Source of the DNA: Hyphomicrobiales bacterium
GTDB lineage: Bacteria; Pseudomonadota; Alphaproteobacteria; Rhizobiales; Rhizobiaceae
NCBI GenBank assembly: GCA_900468625.1
Contig: UBUL01000037.1
Coordinates: 1-64,000, forward strand
Direction: 5' to 3'
Length of the DNA: 64,000 bases
Shown here: positions 16,018 through 25,581 of the stretch, piece by piece
How positions within the stretch are numbered: position 1 is the first letter of the stretch
How the letters are laid out: each line of letters starts with the position of its first letter
Position numbers and translations under genes: made by a program
The notes under the pieces: generated by a model
Database searches by the model: none
Seen by the model: only the letters and a program-made list of their open reading frames with translations
What the model was told of the DNA's origin: nothing

Positions 16018-17292
16018 TCAGGCGTGCTTTTCCAGCCAGGCCGAGATAACGCCTTCCAGCGCCTCGACCAAGGCTTCGTCTTCCAGTTCCTCGACGATCT
16101 CGGCCACGAAGGCGTTGACCAGCATCGCCCGAGCCTTGTTTCTCGGAATACCGCGAGCCATCAGATAGTAGAGATGGTTCTCGTCGATATCGGCGACCGT
16201 CGCACCATGGCCGCATTGAACGTCATCGGCAAAGATTTCGAGCTCCGGCTTGACGGAGAATTCTGCCTCGTCCGACATCAAAAGCGTGTTGCAGGCCATG
16301 CGAGCGTCGGTCTTTTGCGCATCGGGCGCCACACGGATCATGCCTTGGAACACGCCGCGAGCACGATCAAAGACCACGTTGCGGACGATCTCGGTCGAGC
16401 CGGTATGCGGAACGTCATGGCCGAGCACCAGCGTCACATCCGTATGGCTATCGCCGCCCAGCAGGTTGATGCCGCGCACCGTCAGATCGGAGCCCTCGCC
16501 CGTCACCTTCACATGCAGTTCCTGACGCACCAGCTTGCCGCCGGCATTGATGACGAAGAGCTTCAGCTTTGCGTCGGCGCCAAGATCCACACGGATCTGG
16601 CCGAGATGCGTGTCCTCGGCCCCCTGCTTCTGCAGGACGATCCAAGTGACTTCAGCACCTTTGCCGATCTTGATTTCGCTCACCGACGATACAAGCGCGG
16701 CAGCTCCTTCGACCGCCTGGTGACGCTCGATGACCGTTGCCTTGACGCCGGCGCCGAAGGAAACGGGCAAGCGGCTATGGATCTGTCCGCCGGCATGGAT
16801 GAACTGCACTTCCAGCGGCGCTTCGAGTTCCGTGCCATCGGGGAAGTCGATGACATAGCCGTCGCGGACGAAGCTTGCATTGATGCGCCCGATAGCGTCA
16901 TCCTTGCCGAGCGCCTCGAGCCCGGCTGCAGCCGTGCCGTTGATCAGGCTGTCGGCATAAGGTCCGACCGCCAGATTCTTGACGGCACCCTTTTCGCTTG
17001 CCTTTCCTTGGAGAACGGCAAGAACGGAAGAGCCTTCGACCGTCGCCGGCAGTGCCTCTATCAGGCCCTTGCCGATATCGCTCGGCACCAGCCGCAGCAG
17101 GTTCTTGAAATCGGTATAATGCCAGGCCTCGACACGGCGCGTCGGCAGGCCGGAGGTCTTTAGCTCGTCCAGTAGGCGATCGCGAACGGCGAAAACCTCG
17201 CCGTCGCCGGGTAGATCGCCCATCTGGTCGTTATACGCCTCGATCAGCGCCGTTTCGGCTGATGTCAGGCGGTTCGTCGTCTGAATGTTCAT
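16018..17292 (-). CDS. sufD: Fe-S cluster assembly protein SufD
   Basis: A 424-residue SufD, the partner of SufB in the SufBC2D scaffold. The SufBD beta-helix core and the C-terminal helix region with AEFSVKPELEIFADDVQCGHGATV, then YYLMARGIPRNKARAMLVNAFVAEI, are clear. The conserved CGHG histidine region proposed to take part in cluster formation is intact. The start MNIQTTNRL follows GGAAAGGAC. It lies between sufC and sufS in a compact operon. Confidence 0.95.
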   Translation of the reverse strand: MNIQTTNRLTSAETALIEAYNDQMGDLPGDGEVFAVRDRLLDELKTSGLPTRRVEAWHYTDFKNLLRLVPSDIGKGLIEALPATVEGSSVLAVLQGKASEKGAVKNLAVGPYADSLINGTAAAGLEALGKDDAIGRINASFVRDGYVIDFPDGTELEAPLEVQFIHAGGQIHSRLPVSFGAGVKATVIERHQAVEGAAALVSSVSEIKIGKGAEVTWIVLQKQGAEDTHLGQIRVDLGADAKLKLFVINAGGKLVRQELHVKVTGEGSDLTVRGINLLGGDSHTDVTLVLGHDVPHTGSTEIVRNVVFDRARGVFQGMIRVAPDAQKTDARMACNTLLMSDEAEFSVKPELEIFADDVQCGHGATVADIDENHLYYLMARGIPRNKARAMLVNAFVAEIVEELEDEALVEALEGVISAWLEKHA

Positions 17293-17314
17293 CGACGTGT
17301 CCTTTCCGCCTCGA

Positions 17315-18070
17315 TCAGGCTGCAGCTCCGATGATGTCGGCATAGCCGTTGGCTTCAAGTTCATGCGCCAGCGTCTTGTCGCCGGACTTGATCACCTGGC
17401 CCTTGTAGAGGACGTGAACGGTGTCCGGAACGATATAGTCGAGCAGGCGCTGGTAATGTGTGATGACGATCACGGCGCGATCCGGGGAGCGCAGCGCATT
17501 GACGCCGTCGGCAACGATCTTCAGCGCATCGATGTCGAGACCGGAGTCGGTTTCGTCGAGTACGCAAAGCTTCGGCTCGAGCAGTGCCATCTGCAGGATT
17601 TCGGCGCGCTTCTTTTCACCGCCGGAGAAGCCGACGTTCAGCGGGCGCTTCAGCATGTCCATATTGATCTGCAGCTTGGCAGCGGCATCCTTGACGCGGC
17701 GCAGGAAATCCGGCGTCGTCAGCTCGTCTTCGCCGCGTGCCTTGCGCTGCTCGTTCAGCGCTACCTTCAGGAACTGCATGGTGGCAACGCCGGGGATCTC
17801 CACCGGATACTGGAAGGCGAGGAAGATGCCCTTGGCAGCGCGCTCGGCAGCGTCGAGTTCCAGAATGCTCTCGCCGTTATAGAGGATGTCGCCCTCGGTG
17901 ACTTCGTAGTCCTCGCGGCCGGAAAGAATGTAGGACAGCGTCGACTTGCCGGAGCCGTTCGGCCCCATGATGGCGGCGACCTCGCCTGCCTTCACGGTCA
18001 GGTTCAGACCACGGATGATCTCGGTGCCGTCTTCGGCGATACGGGCATGCAGGTTCTTGATTTCAAGCAT
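17315..18070 (-). CDS. sufC: Fe-S cluster assembly ATPase SufC
   Basis: A 251-residue ABC-type ATPase with Walker A GPNGSGKST (residues 36-44), the signature FSGGEKKRAEILQM and Walker B CVLDETDSGLDID. SufC binds SufB and SufD and couples ATP hydrolysis to rearrangement of the scaffold. It has no membrane domain and is cytosolic. The unusual ABC-family YIL-SGR-x-DYEVT segment after Walker A is typical of SufC. Confidence 0.97.
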   Translation of the reverse strand: MLEIKNLHARIAEDGTEIIRGLNLTVKAGEVAAIMGPNGSGKSTLSYILSGREDYEVTEGDILYNGESILELDAAERAAKGIFLAFQYPVEIPGVATMQFLKVALNEQRKARGEDELTTPDFLRRVKDAAAKLQINMDMLKRPLNVGFSGGEKKRAEILQMALLEPKLCVLDETDSGLDIDALKIVADGVNALRSPDRAVIVITHYQRLLDYIVPDTVHVLYKGQVIKSGDKTLAHELEANGYADIIGAAA

Positions 18071-18141
18071 TTTAGTATCCTATCGCAGGAATGAGTGTGT
18101 GGCACGCATGACGCGCCAAAGCTAATTCTGTTTCGTGGACG

Positions 18142-19611
<1,470 letters not shown>

Positions 19612-19627
19612 TTCGTTCTCCAATCTC

Positions 19628-19680
19628 GCCGGATCCAAGGTCCGGCAGCTTGTCAACGTTGCGGCAGACTTATGTCTGCC
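19628..19680 (-). promoter_or_regulatory. Two inverted repeats upstream of sufB
   Basis: The 146-base gap between the nifS-like gene and sufB contains two short palindromes. GCCGGA-N7-TCCGGC spans 19628-19646 and GGCAGAC-TTAT-GTCTGCC spans 19663-19680. They could be hairpins that tune the sufB leader or protein-binding sites; neither resembles the iron box at 21051. Confidence 0.4.
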
Positions 19681-19757
19681 CCCTATGTAGTCGGCCAAAA
19701 GGGACTTTTCACCCCGATTGGCAAGCGGAAATTTCGGTTTCCGCAAAATTATGCCCG

Positions 19758-20924
19758 TCAGGCCGCCGCACCCGCCAGCTTGCGCCTTGCCGCGATGCGG
19801 GCAAAAGCAGCGATTGCGCGATCGATATCCGCTTCGGTCGTGGTCGTCCCCAGCGAGATGCGCAGCGCCCCAAGCTTGGGATCGCATCCCATCGCCACGA
19901 GCACATGGCTTTCGCCTACCTTGCCCGACGCGCAGGCCGAACCGGCAGAAATCGCCACGCCTTCGAGGTCGAAGGCGATCTGGCCGGTTTCGGATTTCAA
20001 GCCCGGCAAGGTGAAGAAGCTGGTGTTGGGAACACGTGCGCCGCCCTTGCCGTGAATAATGACATCCGGCGCTGCAAGCTCCATGCCTTCTTCCAGCCGG
20101 GCGCGCAATGAAGCGATCGACGCATTGCGAGCATCGAGATCTAGGGCTGCGGCCTCGGCGGCGGCACCGAATCCGACGATGGCAAGCGTGTTTTCCGTGC
20201 CCGAACGATGGCCCTTTTCCTGGCCACCGCCGTGGATCAACGGCTTCGGCATCAGCACCTCGCCGCGCGAGATAAGCGCACCCACCCCCTTTGGTCCACC
20301 GATCTTGTGCGACGACACGATCAGAAAATCCGCACCGATCGCATTGATATCGAGCGGAACGCGGCCGGCCGCCTGAACAGCATCCACCACGAAGAGACCG
20401 CCCGCTGCCTGAACGAGCTTAGCTGCATCGCCGACAGGCTGGATAATTCCGGTTTCGTTGTTCGCGAGCATGATGGCGACCATCGGCAGGCCGCTCGCCT
20501 TATCATGGGCGGCGAGCATGGTCTCCAGCGCAGCAAGATCGACGGCACCCTCTGATGTCACGGGTATTTCGCTGATGTTGTCTTTGGCAAACCGCCCGCC
20601 TTCGCGCACGGCAGGATGTTCGACCGCTGATATATAGAGATGGCTAATGGCAAGCGGCGTCCGCCCCATCCGGAATTCCGGTGTCAGCACCATATTGGCG
20701 GCCTCGGTGGCGCCACTGGTGAAAATCACATGAGCAGATTCCGCGCCCGTAAGAGCCGCAACCTGCCGGCGTGCGGCCTCGACAGCTGCGCGCGCTGCCC
20801 TACCTTCGCCGTGAACGGAATTGGGGTTGCCTTGAATATCCATCGCACGCAGCATGGCTTCGCGAGCCGCCGGATGGAGCGGTGCGGTAGCATTCCAGTC
20901 GAGATAGAGGCGCGTTGCCGCCAT
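19758..20924 (-). CDS. Cysteine desulfurase, NifS/IscS group I
   Basis: A 388-residue PLP enzyme of the NifS/IscS type. It starts with RLYLDWNATAPLHPAAREAM and has the PLP-binding lysine in SSHKIGGPKGVGAL and the catalytic cysteine in SAGSACASGKVGESHV, a group I loop unlike that of the sufS product in the same operon. It is the first gene of the suf cluster. In rhizobial suf operons such a gene has been called sufS2 or nifS. Having both desulfurase types in one operon suggests division of labour, for example between assembly and tRNA thiolation, but that is inference. Confidence 0.92.
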   Translation of the reverse strand: MAATRLYLDWNATAPLHPAAREAMLRAMDIQGNPNSVHGEGRAARAAVEAARRQVAALTGAESAHVIFTSGATEAANMVLTPEFRMGRTPLAISHLYISAVEHPAVREGGRFAKDNISEIPVTSEGAVDLAALETMLAAHDKASGLPMVAIMLANNETGIIQPVGDAAKLVQAAGGLFVVDAVQAAGRVPLDINAIGADFLIVSSHKIGGPKGVGALISRGEVLMPKPLIHGGGQEKGHRSGTENTLAIVGFGAAAEAAALDLDARNASIASLRARLEEGMELAAPDVIIHGKGGARVPNTSFFTLPGLKSETGQIAFDLEGVAISAGSACASGKVGESHVLVAMGCDPKLGALRISLGTTTTEADIDRAIAAFARIAARRKLAGAAA

Positions 20925-21050
20925 AATCTTCTTCCTGCACGACTTTGCTTTGCTGCGGCCGGCTCATTTTCCTTGAAATTTCAGCCGGGCATGCCTTATG
21001 ACACGTTCCACAAACCGTTGCACAGACAACGCGCGGACCACCGCATCAAG

Positions 21051-21067
21051 TTTCGAATTGTTCTAAA
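21051..21067. promoter_or_regulatory. Probable Irr-type iron control element (ICE box)
   Basis: TTTCGAA-TTG-TTCTAAA is an imperfect 7-3-7 palindrome with one mismatch from TTTAGAA-N3-TTCTAAA, the ICE pattern bound by the haem-sensing regulator Irr in Rhizobiales. It sits 127 bases upstream of the suf operon and 91 bases upstream of a divergent hydrolase gene. suf genes are known Irr/RirA targets in rhizobia, so regulation of suf is the likelier role. Confidence 0.6.
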
Positions 21068-21084
21068 CTGCGTTCTAGAAAAGA

Positions 21085-21099
21085 TGAGCGCATTCGTCA
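21085..21099. promoter_or_regulatory. Weak RirA (IRO)-like site
   Basis: TGA-N9-TCA (TGAGCGCATTCGTCA) has the outer spacing of the iron-responsive operator bound by RirA, but the inner bases do not match the usual A/T-rich palindrome. It lies 18 bases from the ICE box between the suf operon and the divergent hydrolase gene. Chance occurrence is quite possible. Confidence 0.25.
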
Positions 21100-21157
21100 A
21101 GTCAACTTGCTGCGTGCCGTTGGGTTTGAACGCAGAAAAAGAAGAGCCGGAGTATCG

Positions 21158-21835
21158 ATGCCCGAAGTAATTTTCAACGGCCCCGCTGGTCGCCTGGAAG
21201 GCCGCTATCAGCCCTCCAAGGAAAAGAGCGCCCCGATCGCGATTATCCTTCATCCTCATCCGCAGTTTGGCGGCACGATGAACAATCAGGTGGTCTACCA
21301 GCTCTTCTACATGTTCCAGAAGCGCGGCTTCACGACCCTCCGGTTCAATTTCCGCGGTATCGGCCGCAGCCAGGGCGAATTCGACCACGGCGCTGGCGAG
21401 CTTTCCGATGCAGCCTCCGCTCTAGACTGGGTTCAGAGCCTTCATCCGGACTCCAAGAGCTGCTGGGTTGCTGGCTATTCCTTCGGCGCCTGGATCGGCA
21501 TGCAGCTCTTGATGCGCCGCCCGGAAATCGAAGGTTTCATGTCGATCGCGCCGCAGCCGAACATCTATGACTTCTCCTTTCTCGCCCCCTGCCCGTCGTC
21601 CGGCCTGATCATCAACGGCGACGCCGACAAGGTAGCTCCGGAAAAAGACGTGAACGGCCTCGTCGAGAAGCTGAAGACGCAGAAGGGCATCCTGATCACG
21701 CACAAGGTCGTCCCAGGCGCCAATCATTTCTTCAACGGTCAGGTCGAAACGCTGCTCGGCGAATGCGAGGACTATCTCGATCGCCGTCTGAACGGCGAAC
21801 TCGTGCCGGAACCGGCTGCCAAGCGCATCCGCTAA
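21158..21835 (+). CDS. Alpha/beta hydrolase of the dienelactone hydrolase-like group
   Basis: A 225-residue cytosolic alpha/beta hydrolase. It has IILHPHPQFGGTMNN (oxyanion region), LRFNFRGIGRSQGEF, the nucleophile elbow GYSFGAW, INGDADKVAP with a likely acid residue, and a C-terminal PGANHFF with the catalytic histidine. The family is widespread in alphaproteobacteria, often annotated as YpfH-like or CocE/NonD-like, with unknown substrate. ATG 21158 is the homologue-like start (MPEVIFNGPAGRLEGRY). It diverges from the suf operon and may share its control region. Confidence 0.85.
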   Translation: MPEVIFNGPAGRLEGRYQPSKEKSAPIAIILHPHPQFGGTMNNQVVYQLFYMFQKRGFTTLRFNFRGIGRSQGEFDHGAGELSDAASALDWVQSLHPDSKSCWVAGYSFGAWIGMQLLMRRPEIEGFMSIAPQPNIYDFSFLAPCPSSGLIINGDADKVAPEKDVNGLVEKLKTQKGILITHKVVPGANHFFNGQVETLLGECEDYLDRRLNGELVPEPAAKRIR

Positions 21836-21854
21836 GAGGCTGTTTCCGCTTTCA

Positions 21855-21891
21855 GAGCGTTTCCGCCGTTCTTTAAAACACGGAAACGCTC
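21855..21891. repeat. Palindromic intergenic repeat module
   Basis: GAGCGTTTCCG (21855-21865) and CGGAAACGCTC (21881-21891) form an 11-pair inverted repeat in the gap after the hydrolase gene. It is one module of a mosaic that continues to 22057. As a hairpin it could also end transcripts of the hydrolase gene. Confidence 0.65.
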
Positions 21892-21952
21892 AATTTGCTG
21901 TTTTGCGCATACCGGTCGAAAATTCGCCGTGCACTTTTCCCGTAACTGCTCC

Positions 21953-22057
21953 TAGAGCGGTTCAGTTTTTCACGGAATCTCTGAACCGCTCTATCTCTTT
22001 GTTTTCACGCAATTCCGGACGGAAAACCGCTGCGCACTTTTCCTGGAATTGCTCTAG
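21953..22057. repeat. RIME-type mosaic palindromic repeat
   Basis: Two nested palindromes lie side by side. TAGAGCGGTTCAG (21953-21965) pairs with CTGAACCGCTCTA (21981-21993), and GCAATTCC (22009-22016) pairs with GGAATTGC (22045-22052). The second module, through CTAG at 22054-22057, is found again in inverse orientation at 62279-62345 with only a few differences. The build and position match Rhizobium intergenic mosaic elements. Its edge supplies the TAG stop codon of the GNAT gene on the minus strand. Confidence 0.8.
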
Positions 22058-22569
22058 CGCGACATCCCGAAGCAAAGTCCCGGGGTGCCGCCGACTACGA
22101 TCGGTGCTTCGTATTGCATACCGATTTTTTGGAGAACTCGCTGCGATGCCATGTTTTCCGGATGTGTGAATGCAATGAACCGATCGGCAAAACCGCGACG
22201 GAAAAACCACTGCGCGAGCGCGCCGGCGATCTCCGTGGCGTAACCGTTGCCCCAAGCGTCCTGACGAAGCGAATAACCAAGCTCGAACTCGCCCCGTCCC
22301 CTCTCTTGGAAACGCGAAAAGCCGGCACGGCCGATAAAGCGACCGTCCTCACGCCGCAGCATCTTGTACTTGGTCACGCCATCACGCGCCTCTTCTGCAA
22401 ACCAGCTTTTCAGCCGCTCCTCGGCCTTCTCCAGCGTCCAGGGGGCCGCGCCCGATAGATAGCGCGTCGTTTCGATCGTCGAATGCAATTGCTGAATCGC
22501 TTCGGCATCGCCCTTGTCCCACATCGTCAGAATAAGGCGCGGAGTTTCGAGTATGATGGTGTCGCTCAT
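22054..22569 (-). CDS. GNAT family N-acetyltransferase (RimJ/RimL-like)
   Basis: A 171-residue acetyltransferase of the RimJ/RimL subgroup: N-terminal LETPRLILTMWDKGDAEAI, then RFIGRAGFSRFQ, ELGYSLRQDAWGNGYATEIA (acetyl-CoA binding), and FTHPENMASQRVLQKIGM. The substrate cannot be predicted. The start MSDTIIL was chosen because the preceding 28 codons do not resemble the family. Its last codon and stop fall in a RIME-type repeat, so the extreme C-terminus may be recent. Confidence 0.88.
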   Translation of the reverse strand: MSDTIILETPRLILTMWDKGDAEAIQQLHSTIETTRYLSGAAPWTLEKAEERLKSWFAEEARDGVTKYKMLRREDGRFIGRAGFSRFQERGRGEFELGYSLRQDAWGNGYATEIAGALAQWFFRRGFADRFIAFTHPENMASQRVLQKIGMQYEAPIVVGGTPGLCFGMSR

Positions 22570-22746
22570 CTGTTTTCCCGCCTTGATGATATATCTGCAA
22601 TCCGCTGCAAGATGCACGGCAGCGCCGATTGGCATCCGATGCATCAGTGCCAAACGCTCCGCCTGATTTCAACAAGGCAATGAAGCAACAATTCCGAGCA
22701 AAGGCCCGCCGAAGCGGGCCTCCAGATCAACATTTGGCATCACCTG

Positions 22747-25284
22747 TCAGTGACATGCAGGCAGGCCCGCAGCGCCGCACTTCTTCTTTTCCGGCGGCTT
22801 CTGCGGCGGAGGCGGAGGCGGCTTCCTCACCTGCTGCTGCACGATCTTCGGCTGCGGTTGCGGCTGGGGTTTCGGTTGAGCCTGCATCTTCGGAGCGGGG
22901 GGCACGGGCCTTGGCTGAGACGCGGCCGGATTGACCTGGCGCGGCGGCGCAGTCGCAATACGGGGCTGATTGCTGACCGGTGGCCGGGCATTGTTGACCA
23001 CGTTGGGTTTCACCGGGGGCTTGGCGGCAAAGGTGGGTGCGGCTGGTTTCACCGCCTGAACATGCACATTGGGTTTCGGCGCGGTGGCCACGGCATTCGG
23101 CTTCGCGGCCGGAGCCGCCTGCGGCGCCGGGGTCTTGGCGATCTGATTTTGACCCTTCACGGCAGGCGTGTTTCCGGCCGGCGGCAGGGGCTGCCCCTTG
23201 GCGCCCGGAAGCGCATGTGTCTTGGCATTCGTGCCGGGCTGTGCAGGTTGCGTGGCGATGGCCGGGTTACGCGTCGCGTTCGGTGCCGCCTGAGGCTGTT
23301 GGGCCTGCTTCGTCTGTGCCGCACCCGGCACCTTCGGAAGATTGCCGGTTGCAGGCAGGGGCTGGCCGTTGGCGCCGGGAAGCGCGTGTGCGTTGGTATT
23401 CGCTCCCGGCTGGGCAGGTTGGGTGGCGACAGCCGGATTATGCGTGGCGTTCGGAGCCACCTGTGGCTGCTGAGCCTGTTTCGCAGGAGCCACGCCCGGA
23501 GTGGCTGGAGCCTTGCCGGTCGTCGGCAGGGGCTGGCCGTTGGCACCCGGAAGCGCATGTGCAGCATTCCCCGTCTGCGGCTGTGCTTGCGGCTGGGCAG
23601 AAGGCGCAACCGCAGGAGCTGCTCCAGTCGGGGTTTTGATCACCGCGGCCGGATTCTGCTGTTGCTGGGCTGCAGCCTTCTTCTGCACCGAGGGCGGCAA
23701 GGCAACATGCAGAGCAGCCGCACCCGCGCCGGCAAGGACGGCGGCGCCTGCGATCTTCTGTCCGGTCGTCAATCCTGGAGCTGCCTGTGGCGTTGCCGGT
23801 GCCGCTCCATTCTCGTTGATGACCGTCGTGTTGTTCACGACCGTATTGTGGATGTTATTGAAGATGACGTTGTTTTCCGGCGGCGCGACATCACGCGGCG
23901 GCTCGACCCAGTCAGGAACCGGAACGTAGGCCGGCTCCGGCAACACGTAGAGATCGACAGGAGGCGGTGGCGGCGCAAGCACGACGAAATCCGGCGGCGG
24001 CGGCGCCAGGAAGACGACAGGCGGCGGCGGTGCATAGCCGAAGTCGGCATCATCGAAATAAAGGACGGGCCGTTCCACATAGACGATTTCCGGTGGCGGT
24101 GGCGGCGGCACGTCATACTCGATCACCGTAAACGAGGGCGGCGGCTCCAGTGCTGCCTCGAAATGATCGAGACGGCGGCGGGCATCCCATACGTGGGGAC
24201 CGCGGGGATAGCGCCTCAGATAGGACCAATAGGCCTCCGGCGTATCGGCACGCCACGTCTCGCGCCAGGTAATCGCCTCGCGGCGGGCGGCGATGATAGC
24301 GCGGACACGCTTCGCCATGGAATCGTTGGGATAGGCGGCGAGAAAATCCTCATAACCCTGCAGCGTATCGCGATCGAGCGCGGCGAAATAGGCATCCCGC
24401 TCGTCAAAATCGCGGATCGCCTTTGTCCGGATTGCGGCATTGTCGTAGCTGGAGACCTGGGCGGCCGGCGCATTGGGACCGCGATCGAAGAAGGTGAAGG
24501 CGTTCTTGAATTTGGAGGCATCCCAGGAAATCTGCGCGCCCTTGGTCAAATCGCTGACCCGCAGGCGCGTGCGATCGAAAACGTCGTCCAGCGACAGGCC
24601 GCCGACGCGGATCATCTCAGCCAGCGCATGTGCGTACGAGCCGTAGGGGCCAGTCTCCTGCGGTGCGACCGTACCGGGCGCCGCATTGAAGGCGATCAGC
24701 TGATTGGCATCAGGATCGACCAGCGCCAGACCGCCTGCGAGCGGCTGACTGGACTGCACGAATGGATTGGCCCTCGCCGCGTCGAGCACGACGATGCTGC
24801 CGCGATTGTTGAGCGATGCCAGCGACTTGGTGAAATCGGTAACCCGTAGGGCTTCAACCGGGACATCGGTGGCATTGGCCATCTGAGCATCCACAGGCAC
24901 GAAATAGTTATCGCCCTGATACTGCACCCCGTAACCCGCCATATAGACGAAGACGACGGTATTGGGTCCCGACGCATTCGCTTTGGTCAGAAAGTCGCGC
25001 ATCGCATCGCGCAACCCGTTCTGGTCGAGGTCGCGCGCGCCGATTACGTCGAATCCTGCGGCCTGCAGCGTCTGCGCGATCAGACCGGCATCGTTGGCCG
25101 GCGTCGGCAGCGCACCCACCTTATAGGCGGCGTTGCCGACGACAAACGCTATTCTCTTTTCAGGGGAACCTTGCGCCTGGACCGGGCTCACCGCGGCAAT
25201 GCCGCCTAAAACCAACATCAGAGCGAAGAATGCGAAGATCGTCTTTTTGAACGACAATTCCATCATCGAAAGCAAAGCTGACAT
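22747..25284 (-). CDS. Exported caspase-fold (C14) protein with both catalytic residues lost; proline-rich repeats
   Basis: An 845-residue protein. An N-terminal hydrophobic signal (about residues 12-38, ending VQAQ) leads into a caspase p20-like domain (about 42-270): RIAFVVGNAAYK, LPTPANDAGLIAQTLQAAGFDV, FVYMAGYGVQYQGDNYFVPVDA and SIVVLDAARANPF. In active relatives these last two read GHG and DAC. Here Tyr118 replaces the catalytic His and Ala170 the catalytic Cys. A helical stretch (about 310-400), polyproline blocks, an Asn-rich segment and three copies of a 57-residue repeat follow; the end is a Lys-rich tail KKKCGAAGLPACH. It is probably a periplasmic or surface pseudoenzyme acting by binding. 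Start uncertain between 25284 and 25263. Confidence 0.82.
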   Translation of the reverse strand: MSALLSMMELSFKKTIFAFFALMLVLGGIAAVSPVQAQGSPEKRIAFVVGNAAYKVGALPTPANDAGLIAQTLQAAGFDVIGARDLDQNGLRDAMRDFLTKANASGPNTVVFVYMAGYGVQYQGDNYFVPVDAQMANATDVPVEALRVTDFTKSLASLNNRGSIVVLDAARANPFVQSSQPLAGGLALVDPDANQLIAFNAAPGTVAPQETGPYGSYAHALAEMIRVGGLSLDDVFDRTRLRVSDLTKGAQISWDASKFKNAFTFFDRGPNAPAAQVSSYDNAAIRTKAIRDFDERDAYFAALDRDTLQGYEDFLAAYPNDSMAKRVRAIIAARREAITWRETWRADTPEAYWSYLRRYPRGPHVWDARRRLDHFEAALEPPPSFTVIEYDVPPPPPPEIVYVERPVLYFDDADFGYAPPPPVVFLAPPPPDFVVLAPPPPPVDLYVLPEPAYVPVPDWVEPPRDVAPPENNVIFNNIHNTVVNNTTVINENGAAPATPQAAPGLTTGQKIAGAAVLAGAGAAALHVALPPSVQKKAAAQQQQNPAAVIKTPTGAAPAVAPSAQPQAQPQTGNAAHALPGANGQPLPTTGKAPATPGVAPAKQAQQPQVAPNATHNPAVATQPAQPGANTNAHALPGANGQPLPATGNLPKVPGAAQTKQAQQPQAAPNATRNPAIATQPAQPGTNAKTHALPGAKGQPLPPAGNTPAVKGQNQIAKTPAPQAAPAAKPNAVATAPKPNVHVQAVKPAAPTFAAKPPVKPNVVNNARPPVSNQPRIATAPPRQVNPAASQPRPVPPAPKMQAQPKPQPQPQPKIVQQQVRKPPPPPPQKPPEKKKCGAAGLPACH
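23183..23559 (-). repeat. Tandem 171-base repeat inside the pseudo-caspase gene
   Basis: The peptide HALPGANGQPLP (GAKG in the third copy) recurs at 23524-23559, 23354-23389 and 23183-23218, a spacing of 170-171 bases or 57 codons. The intervening KQAQQPQxAPNATxNPAxATQPAQPG is also conserved between units. The array encodes a flexible Pro/Ala/Gln-rich linker and could vary in copy number between strains. Confidence 0.8.
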
Positions 25285-25581
25285 ACCGGTTTCTTTCACG
25301 AAACATGCGCTGCACGCGGGATTAACAGCAAAACAATGAGCTTCGATTCGGGCGAATACGCGGCACATTCCGGGTGGCTTCGGGGGTTCATGTCATGATC
25401 CGTTCACATTAAGAGGCGTTATGTTACAAACCCGCCCGGCCCGCGAGGCCTGTCGAAACTTGGTTTCGCACCCACCAAAATGGTGACGCGCCGGTAAATC
25501 GATGCTAAACGCGCCCGGCGACATTCAACAACAGCGACTGCGCCGCATTCTCTGTCGATGCGGTTTCGAGAGACCAAGATC

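Noticed and set aside
14668..17163. 831-codon open frame on the plus strand opposite the suf genes
   Set aside because: It lies exactly antisense to sufT, sufS and sufD, is rich in His, Asp and Arg, and has no recognisable domain. It is the codon-bias shadow expected in GC-rich DNA.
22750..24849. 699-codon Arg/Leu-rich open frame on the plus strand
   Set aside because: It is antisense to the proline-rich tail of the pseudo-caspase gene; its low-complexity Arg/Gly composition is the reverse reading of proline and alanine codons.
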